Counted from the first letter of the stretch, positions 8,069 to 15,818 are shown. The stretch: DNA of 32,675 bases from an uncultured Prevotella sp. (GCA_900555035.1 USJX01000029.1:1-32675), one strand, 5' to 3'. The notes: generated by a model not told the origin, from the sequence alone. Numbers and translations: made by a program.

Positions 8069-8118
8069 GGAATTTTTCTGTATAATCCATTAAAATTCAG
8101 CGTTCTCTGCCATTTTTC

Positions 8119-8149
8119 TTGCGAGTTCCAATCTTTCTTCGTATTTTTG
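8119..8149 (+). promoter_or_regulatory. Promoter of the 90-aa ORF
   Basis: TTG (8119-8121), 20 nt, TATTTTTG (8142-8149), followed 39 nt later by the ATG at 8189. Good match in spacing, slightly weak in the -7 element. Confidence 0.55.
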
Positions 8150-8188
8150 CACCAATAAGTAACGTGGAACTTTAATAGCAAAAGAAAT

Positions 8189-8461
8189 ATGGAGGAAAAG
8201 AAATATCATATCGAGGAATCGAAGATAGCAGGGGATAAGGTTTGTGAGCCATCGCCTGCTTATTGTTCTATGGAATCATCTGCATCATCCGTATCATGGG
8301 ATGAGGCTTATGATACCGATTTCTATCCTATGGGCCGCTCGTTGGAGCAGGTGATGGAGCATTGCGCAGAAATAGACAAGCACTTGGATGACCCGAACTA
8401 TGGTCATCCAGTGGATGATTTGATTGCAAGATTAGAACAGAAGATTGCGCAATGGAGATAA
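8189..8461 (+). CDS. Hypothetical 90-aa acidic protein
   Basis: The product is hydrophilic and acidic, with a serine-rich N-terminal third and a C-terminal helix (DDLIARLEQKIAQWR). It has no signal peptide or membrane segment. An upstream promoter match and the fact that it fills the space between two near-identical repeats argue that it is a real gene. I do not recognise a family. The helical tail with evenly spaced Leu/Ile could mediate dimerisation. It stands alone between the RM operon and the peptidase gene, with no obvious partner. Confidence 0.55.
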   Translation: MEEKKYHIEESKIAGDKVCEPSPAYCSMESSASSVSWDEAYDTDFYPMGRSLEQVMEHCAEIDKHLDDPNYGHPVDDLIARLEQKIAQWR

Positions 8462-8489
8462 AGACAGATGATTTGTTTGATAGCGAATT

Positions 8490-8587
8490 TGCAATCTTGC
8501 TTGCTGCGGATTGCAAATCCACAGATCCTAAAGAGGTTAGGTCGTTTTTTGACGACGGATTTCAAATCCGTCGGAGCGCCTAGCGGG
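8490..8587. repeat. Dispersed palindromic repeat, copy 2
   Basis: 98-bp unit 97% identical to 7971-8068 and in the same orientation (three differences), 519 bp further on. One difference breaks a pair in the first palindrome (cgca to caca). The two copies bracket the 90-aa ORF as direct repeats. Confidence 0.85.
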
Positions 8588-8638
8588 CTTTAACCGACGG
8601 GAATTTATCTTAAAAATGCTAATAAAATGTCGTTTCTC

Positions 8639-8669
8639 TTTGCCGGACAAGAATATTTCCTTACCTTTG
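8639..8669 (+). promoter_or_regulatory. Promoter of the S37 peptidase gene
   Basis: TTTG (8639-8642), 19 nt, TACCTTTG (8662-8669): a full Bacteroidota consensus. The expected leader is about 60 nt before the ATG at 8740. Confidence 0.8.
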
Positions 8670-8739
8670 CATAGCATTTTATGCATGTGGAGATTACCGA
8701 CGAAAGTTTAAAAAGAGAAAATATAAAAGAGAGACGAAA

Positions 8740-10074
8740 ATGAAATTGAAATTCTTGAAATTGAGATCTTCGAAATTGAGATTCTTGAAATTGATGCTGC
8801 TGCTCTTCATCCTGCCTTTGCAGATGCTGGCGGCAGAACTGGGAGAGGCGGGCAAGCTGTTGGCGACGCTGCCTGGAGTGAGTGACGTGGAAACGCTGAA
8901 GAGTACGCATTTCCCGGAAAAATATGTGTTCTTCATCAAGCAGCAACTGGATGCCAAGGATGCTTCCAAGGGTAGCTTTGAGCAGCGAGTGATACTCTGC
9001 CACAGAGGATTCGACCGTCCTACCGTGCTCGTAACAGAAGGCTACAACGCCAAGTATGCATTGCGCGAGGGATACATCGAGGAACTTTCCAAACTCTTCG
9101 ATACCAACATCATCACCGTGGAGTACCGCTATTTCGACAAGTCGATGCCTAGTCCTTGCAACTGGGATTACCTCACCGTGGAGAACTCGCTCTACGATCT
9201 GCACCACGTAAACCAGACCCTGCATGCAATGTATAAGGGCAAGTGGATTGCTACGGGTATCAGCAAGGGCGGACAGACCACGATGTTCTACCGAGCTTAC
9301 TTCCCGAATGATGTGGATATTTCCGTGCCATACGTTGCACCACTAAATAAGGGTGTAGAGGATGGCAGACACGAGAAGTTCCTGCAGCATGAGGTTTCTA
9401 CCAAGGAGAACCGACAGAAGGTGCTCAATTTCCAGCTGCTGCTCTTCAAGCGCAAGGCTGCGCTGCTGCCGATGTTCGAGAAGTACTGCAGCGAGAAGCA
9501 GTATCGCTTCAATGCTCCTATCGCCGAGATTTTCGATTATTCGGTGTTTGAGTATGCCTTCGCCTTCTGGCAGTGGGGGGAGGACATCAAGAAGATTCCT
9601 ACGAATGATACCACCGACGACCAGGTGTTCAAATACTGGATTAACATGTGTGAGCCGGAGTATTTCACCAACTACAACGCCACCTCTCCGTTTGATGTGC
9701 AGGCTGCCAGGGAGTTGGGATATTACGGATATTACACCAAGCCATTCAAAAGATACCTGAGCATCAAGTCGCCAAAGGGTTATCTGAAGAAACTGATGGT
9801 GCCTAAGGGTGCCGAGAACGTGGAGTTCTCGCCAAAGCTCTACAATTATACCGTGGATTTCCTGACCAAGAACGATCCGAAGATGGTGTATATTTATGGT
9901 GATATCGATCCATGGGGTGCATCGGGCATCTATGGATTGCCTTTCACCAAGAACAAGAAGAACCTGCATGTCTATATGTGTCATGGCGGTTCGCATCTCA
10001 CCCGCATCCTGTCGTTCCCTGAGCCTACCAGACAGGAAATCATCGACTTGATTGGGGGATGGTTGAAGGAATAA
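8740..10074 (+). CDS. Secreted S37-type serine peptidase
   Basis: This 444-aa protein has an N-terminal signal peptide (basic stretch, then LMLLLFILPLQMLAA). The alpha/beta-hydrolase nucleophile motif G-I-S-K-G-G places Ser175. Asp390 (YIYGDIDPWGAS) and His419 (HGGSHLTR) complete a likely catalytic triad. Order, spacing and length fit peptidase family S37 (PS-10, tripeptidyl aminopeptidase type), common among exported Bacteroidota peptidases that trim peptides from degraded protein. The signal peptide is preceded by a 15-bp tandem repeat encoding KLxFL-like units. Met19 (MLLLFILP) is an alternative start that would skip the repeat. The gene has its own promoter and terminator and is probably monocistronic. 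Confidence 0.85.
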   Translation: MKLKFLKLRSSKLRFLKLMLLLFILPLQMLAAELGEAGKLLATLPGVSDVETLKSTHFPEKYVFFIKQQLDAKDASKGSFEQRVILCHRGFDRPTVLVTEGYNAKYALREGYIEELSKLFDTNIITVEYRYFDKSMPSPCNWDYLTVENSLYDLHHVNQTLHAMYKGKWIATGISKGGQTTMFYRAYFPNDVDISVPYVAPLNKGVEDGRHEKFLQHEVSTKENRQKVLNFQLLLFKRKAALLPMFEKYCSEKQYRFNAPIAEIFDYSVFEYAFAFWQWGEDIKKIPTNDTTDDQVFKYWINMCEPEYFTNYNATSPFDVQAARELGYYGYYTKPFKRYLSIKSPKGYLKKLMVPKGAENVEFSPKLYNYTVDFLTKNDPKMVYIYGDIDPWGASGIYGLPFTKNKKNLHVYMCHGGSHLTRILSFPEPTRQEIIDLIGGWLKE

Positions 10075-10122
10075 GCTATTCATGATATAAGGAATAAGCT
10101 ATTCATTGTTTAATGATTAAAC
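10066..10122. repeat. 18-bp direct repeat and palindrome after the peptidase gene
   Basis: aaggaataagctattcat occurs at 10066-10083 (containing the stop codon) and again at 10089-10106. It is followed by the 15-nt palindrome at 10108-10122 (gtttaatgattaaac). It looks like a small slippage duplication of the gene end. Confidence 0.7.
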
Positions 10123-10140
10123 GATTCATAAAATGATATT

Positions 10141-10176
10141 AAAAAAGCGTCTTGAAATCATTCAAGGCGCTTTTTT
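10141..10176. terminator. Bidirectional terminator between peptidase gene and thiH
   Basis: Arms 10141-10156 and 10161-10176 pair over 16 bp with one G-T pair and a 4-nt loop. A6 and T7 runs lie on the two sides, so it serves both converging transcripts. Confidence 0.9.
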
Positions 10177-10194
10177 TATATCTATATGTTAATC

Positions 10195-11334
10195 TTATCC
10201 GTTTGCGATATTTCCGAAGAAATCGAATGAGGCATCCCAATCCTTCCATACTGGCTCTCTGCCCAATTCCTTCAATCTCGCATTGATTACCTTGGCGGTA
10301 CGCTCATCGCTCACGGTGAACTGCTCCAATGCCTGAGGATAAGTATGGTAACCACCAGGATTTACCTTTGATTCTGCCGACATGGTGGTGACACCCAGTG
10401 TCGCCATGTTGTCACGGATGTAGGCAGGCTCACGGGTAGAGTAGGAGATATCTACATCGTGGTCGAAGATACGCATGGCGAAAGTAGCCTGTGCCAACTG
10501 CTTATCGGTCATGAAGCAGTTTGGCTGGAAACCTTCGTTCTGTGCAGGGCGCATACGAGGGAAGTTCACGCTGTACTTGGTCTTCCAGTAGTGCTTCTGA
10601 AGGTAGCGCAGGTGATGAGCCATCATCACTACATCCGTGCGCCACTCCTTCTCCAGTCCGATGAGCACACCCATACCGATGGAATGAACGCCTGCCATAC
10701 CCATGCGGTCGAAACCATCGCAGCGCCACTCAAACTTACTCTTCATGCCACGTGGGTGGTAGAGCTTGTAGTGCTCGTGGTTGTAGGTTTCCTGGAAACA
10801 GATGACGCCGTTCATGCCATGGTCGGCGAGGGTCTTGTAATCCTCAGTAGAGAGCGGCATCACCTCAATCTTCACGTTAGAGAAATACTTCTTGGCGATG
10901 TCGATGGCCTTGGCAAGATAAGGGGTGCCAGCCTTTGCAGGGTTCTCGCCCGTTACGAGAAGGATGTTCTCGAATGGTGCCAACTGCTTGATGGCCTTGT
11001 ACTCGTTCTCAATCTGCTCTGGGGTGAGGATAGTGCGGGCCATCGGATTCTCACGATGGAAACCGCAATACACGCAGGAGTTTGAGCATGAATTGGTGAT
11101 GTAGAGAGGAATGAACATCGACATGGTCTTGCCGAAGCGCTCCTCGGTATATTTGCGGGAAAGACGCGCCATTACCTCCAGGTATGGCTCGGCTGCCGGT
11201 GAAATCAGCGCCATGAAGTCGTTCACATCGCAATGGTCCTTGGCAAGGGCACGACGCACATCGTTATCGGTCATTCGAGCAATGCGCTCCGTGGTCTCCT
11301 CCCAACTGATATTCTTTAATTCGTCTGAAAACAT
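10195..11334 (-). CDS. thiH: 2-iminoacetate synthase ThiH
   Basis: Radical-SAM enzyme of 379 aa that cleaves tyrosine to 2-iminoacetate (dehydroglycine) and p-cresol, supplying the C2-N unit of the thiamin thiazole. The cluster motif is C83-x3-C87-x2-C90 in NSCSNSCVYCGFH, and the C-terminal half has the biotin/thiamin-synthesis-associated domain. Its start is 4 nt after the thiC stop, so it is the last gene of the thi operon, ending at the terminator 10141-10176. A ThiH rather than a ThiO-type oxidase suggests an anaerobic lifestyle. Confidence 0.97.
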   Translation of the reverse strand: MFSDELKNISWEETTERIARMTDNDVRRALAKDHCDVNDFMALISPAAEPYLEVMARLSRKYTEERFGKTMSMFIPLYITNSCSNSCVYCGFHRENPMARTILTPEQIENEYKAIKQLAPFENILLVTGENPAKAGTPYLAKAIDIAKKYFSNVKIEVMPLSTEDYKTLADHGMNGVICFQETYNHEHYKLYHPRGMKSKFEWRCDGFDRMGMAGVHSIGMGVLIGLEKEWRTDVVMMAHHLRYLQKHYWKTKYSVNFPRMRPAQNEGFQPNCFMTDKQLAQATFAMRIFDHDVDISYSTREPAYIRDNMATLGVTTMSAESKVNPGGYHTYPQALEQFTVSDERTAKVINARLKELGREPVWKDWDASFDFFGNIANG

Positions 11335-11338
11335 TTTC

Positions 11339-13033
11339 TTACTTTTTAAACTTTCTCAAATCGTGTGTCAACTTGGCTGCGCAGAAGTTTGGACCACACA
11401 TGGTGCAGTACTCACCGTCTGTATGACCTGCCTCCTCGAAATACTTCAAGGCGAGCTCTGGGTCGAGAGAGAGGTGGAACTGGTCTCTCCAGCGGAACTC
11501 GAAGCGGGCCTTGGAGAGGGCATTGTCTCGGATGGTTGCACCTGGATGACCCTTAGCCAAATCGGCTGCATGAGCGGCAATCTTATAGGTTACTACACCT
11601 GTGCGCACATCTTCCTTGTTAGGCAAGGCGAGGTGCTCCTTTGGTGTTACATAGCAGAGCATGGCAGTGCCGAGCCATGCTATCTGGGCGCCACCGATGG
11701 CTGAAGTGATGTGGTCGTAACCTGGAGCGATATCGGTAACCAATGGGCCGAGGGTGTAGAATGGTGCCTCGTGACAGTGGTCGAGCTGGCGCTCCATGTT
11801 CTCCTTGATCTTCTGCAATGGCACGTGACCAGGACCCTCGATGAATGCCTGCACGTTCTTGTCCCAGGCACGGGTAACAAGCTCGCCCATGGTATCCAAC
11901 TCGGCAAACTGGGCTGCATCGTTGGCATCGGCAATACAGCCTGGGCGCAGACCATCGCCCAATGAGAGGGCTACGTCGTACTGTGCCACGATGTCGCAGA
12001 TGTCGTCGAAGTGCTCATAGAGGAAACTCTCCTGGTCGTGATAGAGACACCACTTGCTCATGATACTACCGCCACGGCTCACGATACCGCAGAGACGGCT
12101 ATCAGCGAGATGCACGTTGTGGCGACGGATGCCGGCATGGATGGTGAAGTAGTCAACACCCTGCTCGCACTGCTCGATGAGGGTATCACGGAATACCTCC
12201 CAGTTCAGATCCTCTACCTTGCCGTTTACCTTCTCCAAAGCCTGGTAGATAGGCACGGTTCCTACTGGTACAGGGCAGTTGCGTACAATCCATTCACGGG
12301 TTTCGTGGATATTGTCGCCGGTAGAGAGGTCCATCAAAGTATCGCCTCCCCACTTGCAAGACCATACAGCCTTATCCACCTCTTCCTCGATGCTGGAGGT
12401 AGTGGCAGAGTTACCGATGTTGGTATTGATCTTCACGAGGAAGTTGCGGCCGATGATCATCGGTTCGCTCTCCGGATGGTTGATGTTGGCAGGAAGAACG
12501 GCACGTCCGCGTGCAATCTCATCACGCACATACTCAGGAGTGATATGGGTATCGATGCCCAACTCCTGGCAGTTCATGTTCTCGCGGATAGCCACATACT
12601 CCATCTCTGGAGTGATGATGCCAGCCTTGGCGTAAGCCATCTGGGTGATGTGCTTGCCAGCCTGTGCACGGCGAGGCAACTGGATATGCTCGAAGCGGAG
12701 GTGGTCGAGGCTATGGTCAGCAAGACGCTGCTTGCCATACTCGCTGGTAACCTCCTTGAGCTGCTCGGTATCATTGCGGTCGATAATCCACTGCTCGCGC
12801 ATTCTTGGCAAGCCCTTCTTCAAATCTACCTGATAGTTAGGGTCGCTGTAAGGACCGCTGGTATCGTAGATGTAAACCGGAGCGTTTGGCTCTGTATGTG
12901 GAATGCCGCGCTCATCCTTCACAACAGTAGGAGTGAGGTTTACCTTGGTCATTCCAACCTTGATCTGTGGGAAAAGTTTTCCCTGCATATACGCCTTTTC
13001 TCTCTGGGCGTAAGCTTTCTTATCGTTTGGCAT
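11339..13033 (-). CDS. thiC: Phosphomethylpyrimidine synthase ThiC
   Basis: Radical-SAM enzyme that rearranges aminoimidazole ribotide into hydroxymethylpyrimidine phosphate. I start it at ATG 13033 (MPNDKKAYAQ), giving 564 aa. The longer open frame to 13108 runs through an 8-bp tandem repeat and gives a low-complexity N-terminus not expected for the family. The C-terminal cluster motif C543-x2-C546-x4-C551 (CTMCGPNFC) is intact. Conserved stretches such as REWIVRNCPVPVGTVPIYQA and EGPGHVPL are present. It lies between thiG and thiH in the thi operon. Confidence 0.97.
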   Translation of the reverse strand: MPNDKKAYAQREKAYMQGKLFPQIKVGMTKVNLTPTVVKDERGIPHTEPNAPVYIYDTSGPYSDPNYQVDLKKGLPRMREQWIIDRNDTEQLKEVTSEYGKQRLADHSLDHLRFEHIQLPRRAQAGKHITQMAYAKAGIITPEMEYVAIRENMNCQELGIDTHITPEYVRDEIARGRAVLPANINHPESEPMIIGRNFLVKINTNIGNSATTSSIEEEVDKAVWSCKWGGDTLMDLSTGDNIHETREWIVRNCPVPVGTVPIYQALEKVNGKVEDLNWEVFRDTLIEQCEQGVDYFTIHAGIRRHNVHLADSRLCGIVSRGGSIMSKWCLYHDQESFLYEHFDDICDIVAQYDVALSLGDGLRPGCIADANDAAQFAELDTMGELVTRAWDKNVQAFIEGPGHVPLQKIKENMERQLDHCHEAPFYTLGPLVTDIAPGYDHITSAIGGAQIAWLGTAMLCYVTPKEHLALPNKEDVRTGVVTYKIAAHAADLAKGHPGATIRDNALSKARFEFRWRDQFHLSLDPELALKYFEEAGHTDGEYCTMCGPNFCAAKLTHDLRKFKK

Positions 13034-13043
13034 AATTTTTAAA

Positions 13044-13074
13044 GGTAAAAAGGTAAAAAGGTAAAAGGGTAAAA
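13044..13074. repeat. 8-bp tandem repeat at the thiG-thiC junction
   Basis: Four units of ggtaaaaa (ggta at 13044, 13052, 13060, 13068) lie just upstream of the thiC ATG, in its leader. The copy number could affect spacing between genes. Confidence 0.75.
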
Positions 13075-13132
13075 AGAGCGTTCTTGCTTCTTTGCCTTCA
13101 TCCTTCATGCCTTTTATTAATATTTATTTTAT

Positions 13133-13906
13133 TTATTCGTTGAGGAATGCGGTGAGTGGAGAACTTGCCTCGGCACAATCGCTGATGGCTCCGAGACCTG
13201 CCTCGTAAGCACGGCGACCGCATACCACTGCCTCCTTGAATGCCTTAGCCATTTCTACAGGGTCTCCGGCTACGGCGATGGCTGTGTTGACCAAGCAAGC
13301 GCTGGCACCCATCTCCATGGCTTCGGCTGCGTGGCTAGGCGCACCGATACCTGCATCTACTACCACAGGAACAGTAGCCTGCTCGATGATGATCTGCAGG
13401 AAGTCCTTCATTCTCAATCCCTTGTTGGTACCGATAGGTGCAGCGAGTGGCATCACGGTAGCAGCACCAGCCTCTTCGAGGTGCTTGCAGAGGGTTGGGT
13501 CTGCCTGGCAATATGGCAATACCACGAAACCGAGCTTTACCAGTTTCTCGGTAGCCTTCAGCGTCTCGATAGAGTCTGGAAGGAGATAGCGAGGGTCTGG
13601 GTGGATTTCGAGCTTGAGCCAGTTGGTTCCGAAAGCCTCGCGAGCCATCTGAGCTGCGAATACTGCCTCCTCAGCGTTGCGTACGCCACTGGTGTTAGGA
13701 AGGAGCTGGATATTTGGGTTCTGCACGATATGAGAGAGCAGGTCGTCCTGCTTGTCTTCGAGTTCGATACGCTTCATGGCAACGGTTACCATTTCTGTTT
13801 CAGAAGCCTTGATGGCTTCGGCCATGAGCTGGTTGTTGTTGAACTTTCCTGTTCCGAGGAAGAGGCGGGAGTTGAACTCTCGTCCTGCAATTACTAATTT
13901 TTCCAT
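13133..13906 (-). CDS. thiG: Thiazole synthase ThiG
   Basis: TIM-barrel enzyme (257 aa) that builds the thiazole phosphate from deoxyxylulose phosphate, ThiS-thiocarboxylate and iminoacetate. The N-terminus (VIAGREFNSRLFLGTGKF) is typical. The lysine that forms the imine with the sugar is most likely K98 in WLKLEI. The phosphate-binding region VDAGIGAPSHAAEAMEMG is present. Fourth gene product region counted from the 3' end of the operon; separated from thiE by a repeat-filled gap. Confidence 0.97.
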   Translation of the reverse strand: MEKLVIAGREFNSRLFLGTGKFNNNQLMAEAIKASETEMVTVAMKRIELEDKQDDLLSHIVQNPNIQLLPNTSGVRNAEEAVFAAQMAREAFGTNWLKLEIHPDPRYLLPDSIETLKATEKLVKLGFVVLPYCQADPTLCKHLEEAGAATVMPLAAPIGTNKGLRMKDFLQIIIEQATVPVVVDAGIGAPSHAAEAMEMGASACLVNTAIAVAGDPVEMAKAFKEAVVCGRRAYEAGLGAISDCAEASSPLTAFLNE

Positions 13907-13993
13907 TTTTTTGTATTGTTATTTTTAAATATTTGCTATTTGAATCCCTTTATCTGCCAGGCGTTCCGACGATCCTTCATCCGTTAGGCGTTC

Positions 13994-14144
13994 CGACGGA
14001 TTTGCAATCCGTCGTTAAAAAATGTTCGACCACTTAAACCTGGGGATTTGTAATCCCCTTATCAACCTAGTTTGCTGCGGATTTCAAATCCGCAGATCTT
14101 AAAAAGGTTGGGACCTTTTTTTACGCCGGATTTCAAATCCGGCG
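13994..14144. repeat. Dispersed palindromic repeat array between thiE and thiG
   Basis: Four palindromes in a row: 13994-14014 (cgacggatt/aatccgtcg type), 14042-14058 (ggggatt/aatcccc), 14076-14094 (tgcggattt/aaatccgca) and 14124-14144 (cgccggattt/aaatccggcg). The spacer after the third and the tail gcgcctagcggg are related to copies 1 and 2. Sequence from 13945 and up to 14215 contains further degenerate pieces (several gcctagcg words). The array lies inside the thi operon, so the transcript must read through about 300 nt of hairpins. Confidence 0.85.
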
Positions 14145-14218
14145 GGGCGCCTAGCGGGCTTTATTTTTTCTGGATGCCTAGCGTATCCCTTCAACCGGCG
14201 GGATGCCTAGCGGATTGC

Positions 14219-14869
14219 TTATCTTAAACTCTTCATCATTTCCATGATGTCATGGGTTTCTGATGCCGGATCCTTGGCGTTGAGGATGCAGCCGCTGAGG
14301 GCGATGCCGTTAACTCCCGTCTTCATGATTTCGGGAATATCCTCCTTGGTGATGCCACCGATGGCAACGATTGGGATGTTGATGTTTTCTGCCTTCATCT
14401 TCTGGATGATTTCCTTATATCCTTCAAGACCGAGGATAGGAGAGAGCTTCTCCTTGGTGGTGGTGAAGCGGAACGGACCGCAACCGATGTAATCGGCACC
14501 AGCCTCATAGTGAGCCTTTATATCCTCGAAGGTATTGGCCGTACCGCCGATGATGAAGTCGTCGCCCAGAATCTTGCGGGCTTCGGCAATCGGCATATCG
14601 TTCTTGCCCAGATGTACGCCGTCGGCGCCCACCTCTTTCACCAGTTCCACACGGTCGTCGATGATGAAGGTAACATTCATGATCTTGCACCATTCCTTCA
14701 CCTTGTAGGCGATGGGGCGCACTTCATTATCAGAGGCATCCTTCATGCGGAGCTGAACCCATCCGCAGAGTCCTGTTATCGCCTCGTGGATGCCATCCAG
14801 GTAAGTCATCTTCTCATTCTGGTGAGAGATGAACTGCAGTTGAAAACTGTCTAAAGGTATTTTTGCCAT
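14219..14869 (-). CDS. thiE: Thiamine-phosphate synthase ThiE
   Basis: Joins hydroxymethylpyrimidine diphosphate with thiazole phosphate to give thiamin phosphate. The 216-aa protein shows the family landmarks: VQLRMKD near residue 40, the metal/diphosphate region IIDDRVELVKEVGADGVHLG, GGTAN, ADYIGCGPF and the C-terminal AIGGI. It begins between thiS (upstream) and the repeat array (downstream). The 46-nt gap to thiS is filled mostly by a 7-bp tandem array. Confidence 0.96.
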   Translation of the reverse strand: MAKIPLDSFQLQFISHQNEKMTYLDGIHEAITGLCGWVQLRMKDASDNEVRPIAYKVKEWCKIMNVTFIIDDRVELVKEVGADGVHLGKNDMPIAEARKILGDDFIIGGTANTFEDIKAHYEAGADYIGCGPFRFTTTKEKLSPILGLEGYKEIIQKMKAENINIPIVAIGGITKEDIPEIMKTGVNGIALSGCILNAKDPASETHDIMEMMKSLR

Positions 14870-14873
14870 AGCC

Positions 14874-14913
14874 CTATAAACTATAAACTGTTAACTATAA
14901 ACTCTTAACTATA
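14874..14913. repeat. Heptad tandem array at the thiS-thiE junction
   Basis: Five whole 7-nt units plus a partial sixth: ctataaa, ctataaa, ctgttaa, ctataaa, ctcttaa, ctata. On the coding strand each unit carries TAG or TAA, so the array gives stops in all three frames between the two genes. Confidence 0.85.
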
Positions 14914-14915
14914 CC

Positions 14916-15113
14916 TTATCCTCCACAGAATGCCTTGACGATAACGATGTCGGCACCCTCCTGGATAAGATGGCTTTCCCATTCATCACGTGGCACCATC
15001 TCGTTGCTGATGGCTACGGCGCAGCCTGTGGCAGGAAGGTCGAGTTCCTGGGCAAGTTCCTTGACGGTCTTTGCCTGAGTCTCAGTTTCTTTGTTGTTGA
15101 TAATTACTTTCAT
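14916..15113 (-). CDS. thiS: Sulfur carrier protein ThiS
   Basis: Ubiquitin-fold sulfur carrier of 65 aa, ending in the Gly-Gly needed for adenylation and thiocarboxylate formation (KAFCGG). I start at ATG 15113 (MKVIINNKET), which gives the normal family length; the longer frame to 15155 adds an unlikely basic tail. First gene after the TPP riboswitch. Its adenylyltransferase partner ThiF is not in the operon here. Confidence 0.95.
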   Translation of the reverse strand: MKVIINNKETETQAKTVKELAQELDLPATGCAVAISNEMVPRDEWESHLIQEGADIVIVKAFCGG

Positions 15114-15161
15114 GATTTTCCTATATTTACATTTATTTACTTCTATATACTTCAACTATTA

Positions 15162-15203
15162 TACATCAGTATCTCTACATCAGTATTTCTACATCAGTAT
15201 CTC
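15162..15203. repeat. 14-bp (double heptad) tandem array in the thi leader
   Basis: Three units of tacatcagtat(c/t)tc at 15162-15175, 15176-15189 and 15190-15203. The 14-nt period is twice the 7-nt period seen at other junctions. It sits between the riboswitch and thiS. Confidence 0.8.
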
Positions 15204-15249
15204 TACTTTAACCTAGTAAACACGGGAATATTTTCTGAAAGATTCTTTG

Positions 15250-15309
15250 CTTCTTGCCTGGAAGAAGCAGATGGAGTTGTAAGCAATATAAGTTTTCAAT
15301 AAACTTATA
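15250..15309 (-). promoter_or_regulatory. Possible expression platform of the thi riboswitch
   Basis: Two hairpins follow the aptamer on the minus strand: 15287-15309 (tataagttt/aaacttata type, 9-bp arms) and 15250-15269 (gcttctt/aagaagc, 7-bp arms). Neither has a long U tract, so the control mode cannot be decided by eye. Confidence 0.35.
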
Positions 15310-15315
15310 GAAAGG

Positions 15316-15405
15316 TTATATCATCTATTCCTGCGGCAGCATTACCAGCATCAGGTTCAATGGGTATAATCTCAGCCGAATCTATCAGCACCCCCGTGAT
15401 AACTG
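15316..15405 (-). promoter_or_regulatory. TPP riboswitch (THI element)
   Basis: On the minus strand the thi-box blocks occur in order: CGGGGGTGC, GGCTGAGAT, ACCC, GAACCTGAT, GGTAATGC and a GCCGCAGGAA-like P1 3' side. It binds thiamin pyrophosphate and turns down thiS-E-G-C-H. It lies directly after the promoter, about 200 nt before thiS. Confidence 0.97.
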
Positions 15406-15409
15406 ATTG

Positions 15410-15440
15410 CAAAAGTAAAGATAAAATATGATATAGACAA
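15410..15440 (-). promoter_or_regulatory. thi operon promoter
   Basis: Minus strand TTG (15438-15440), 20 nt, TACTTTTG (15410-15417). The start of transcription would fall just at the 5' edge of the riboswitch. Confidence 0.8.
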
Positions 15441-15536
15441 TAAAATGATGTTTTTTTAATCTATATTAACGGAAAGTGAAGAGAATTTAGAGACGTTATG
15501 GGATAGAGATGTCTGTGGCAAACAATCTCCAGATAC

Positions 15537-15570
15537 AAAAAAGCGTGCAAGAATCTAAGTTCCTGCACGC
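15537..15570 (-). terminator. Terminator of the small-peptide unit
   Basis: Minus-strand stem of 11 bp with one mismatch (15560-15570 with 15543-15553), 6-nt loop, followed by T6 (15537-15542). It separates the peptide unit from the thi promoter 100 bp further on. No gene is seen in 15441-15536. Confidence 0.9.
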
Positions 15571-15664
15571 TCCCTCTATATTGTTAACGTAATTACATCC
15601 ATTTTAAAAGATGCTTTAACTTGGTGCATCTTAACCATTTTTCTAACCCGTTTCGAGGAGGGGG

Positions 15665-15784
15665 TTATACGCAAGCGCAACCACGACCTCTACTAATAGC
15701 CTCGCCATACACTGTCATGGCGTTTATGTAGTTCTTTACGAAAGCCTTCATAGCCTTCTTGATTTCATTCATTATTTTTTTCAT
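15665..15784 (-). CDS. Small cationic peptide (39 aa), unrecognised
   Basis: ATG at 15784 is preceded, with 8-nt spacing, by AGGA within GAGAAAGGA (15793-15801), an unusually strong Shine-Dalgarno for this phylum. The peptide starts MKKIMNEIKKAMKAF, carries about seven lysines in its first half, can form an amphipathic helix through INAMTVYGEAI, and ends SRGRGCACV with a C-x-C pair near the C-terminus. It has no cleavable signal peptide and no double-glycine leader. It is the second ORF in a unit with its own promoter and terminator. A secreted or membrane-active peptide, a leader, or a regulator of a nearby membrane protein are all open; I do not know a matching family. Confidence 0.6.
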   Translation of the reverse strand: MKKIMNEIKKAMKAFVKNYINAMTVYGEAISRGRGCACV

Positions 15785-15792
15785 AACTGTTA

Positions 15793-15801
15793 TCCTTTCT
15801 C
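15793..15801 (-). promoter_or_regulatory. Strong ribosome binding site of the 39-aa ORF
   Basis: GAGAAAGGA on the minus strand, 8 nt before the ATG. The same 9-mer precedes the 29-aa ORF. Bacteroidota genes usually lack such a site, which supports both tiny ORFs as real. Confidence 0.6.
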
Positions 15802-15818
15802 TTTATTTATTAATACTT

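Noticed and set aside
7970..8158. 62-codon ORF across repeat copy 1 (contains TTDFKSVGAP)
   Set aside because: It is the translation of the palindromic repeat itself; no independent start signal or codon pattern.
12011..13042. 343-codon plus-strand ORF opposite thiC
   Set aside because: It is a reverse-strand shadow of thiC with no recognisable domain.
13034..13108. N-terminal extension of thiC
   Set aside because: The extra residues are encoded by an 8-bp tandem repeat, and family members begin near MPNDKKAY.
13994..14144. CRISPR array
   Set aside because: The palindromes are not identical repeats, spacing is irregular, and no cas genes are present.
15576..15638. Third tiny ORF (20 codons) in the microprotein unit
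   Set aside because: It lacks a Shine-Dalgarno and overlaps a hairpin; weaker than the two accepted ORFs.
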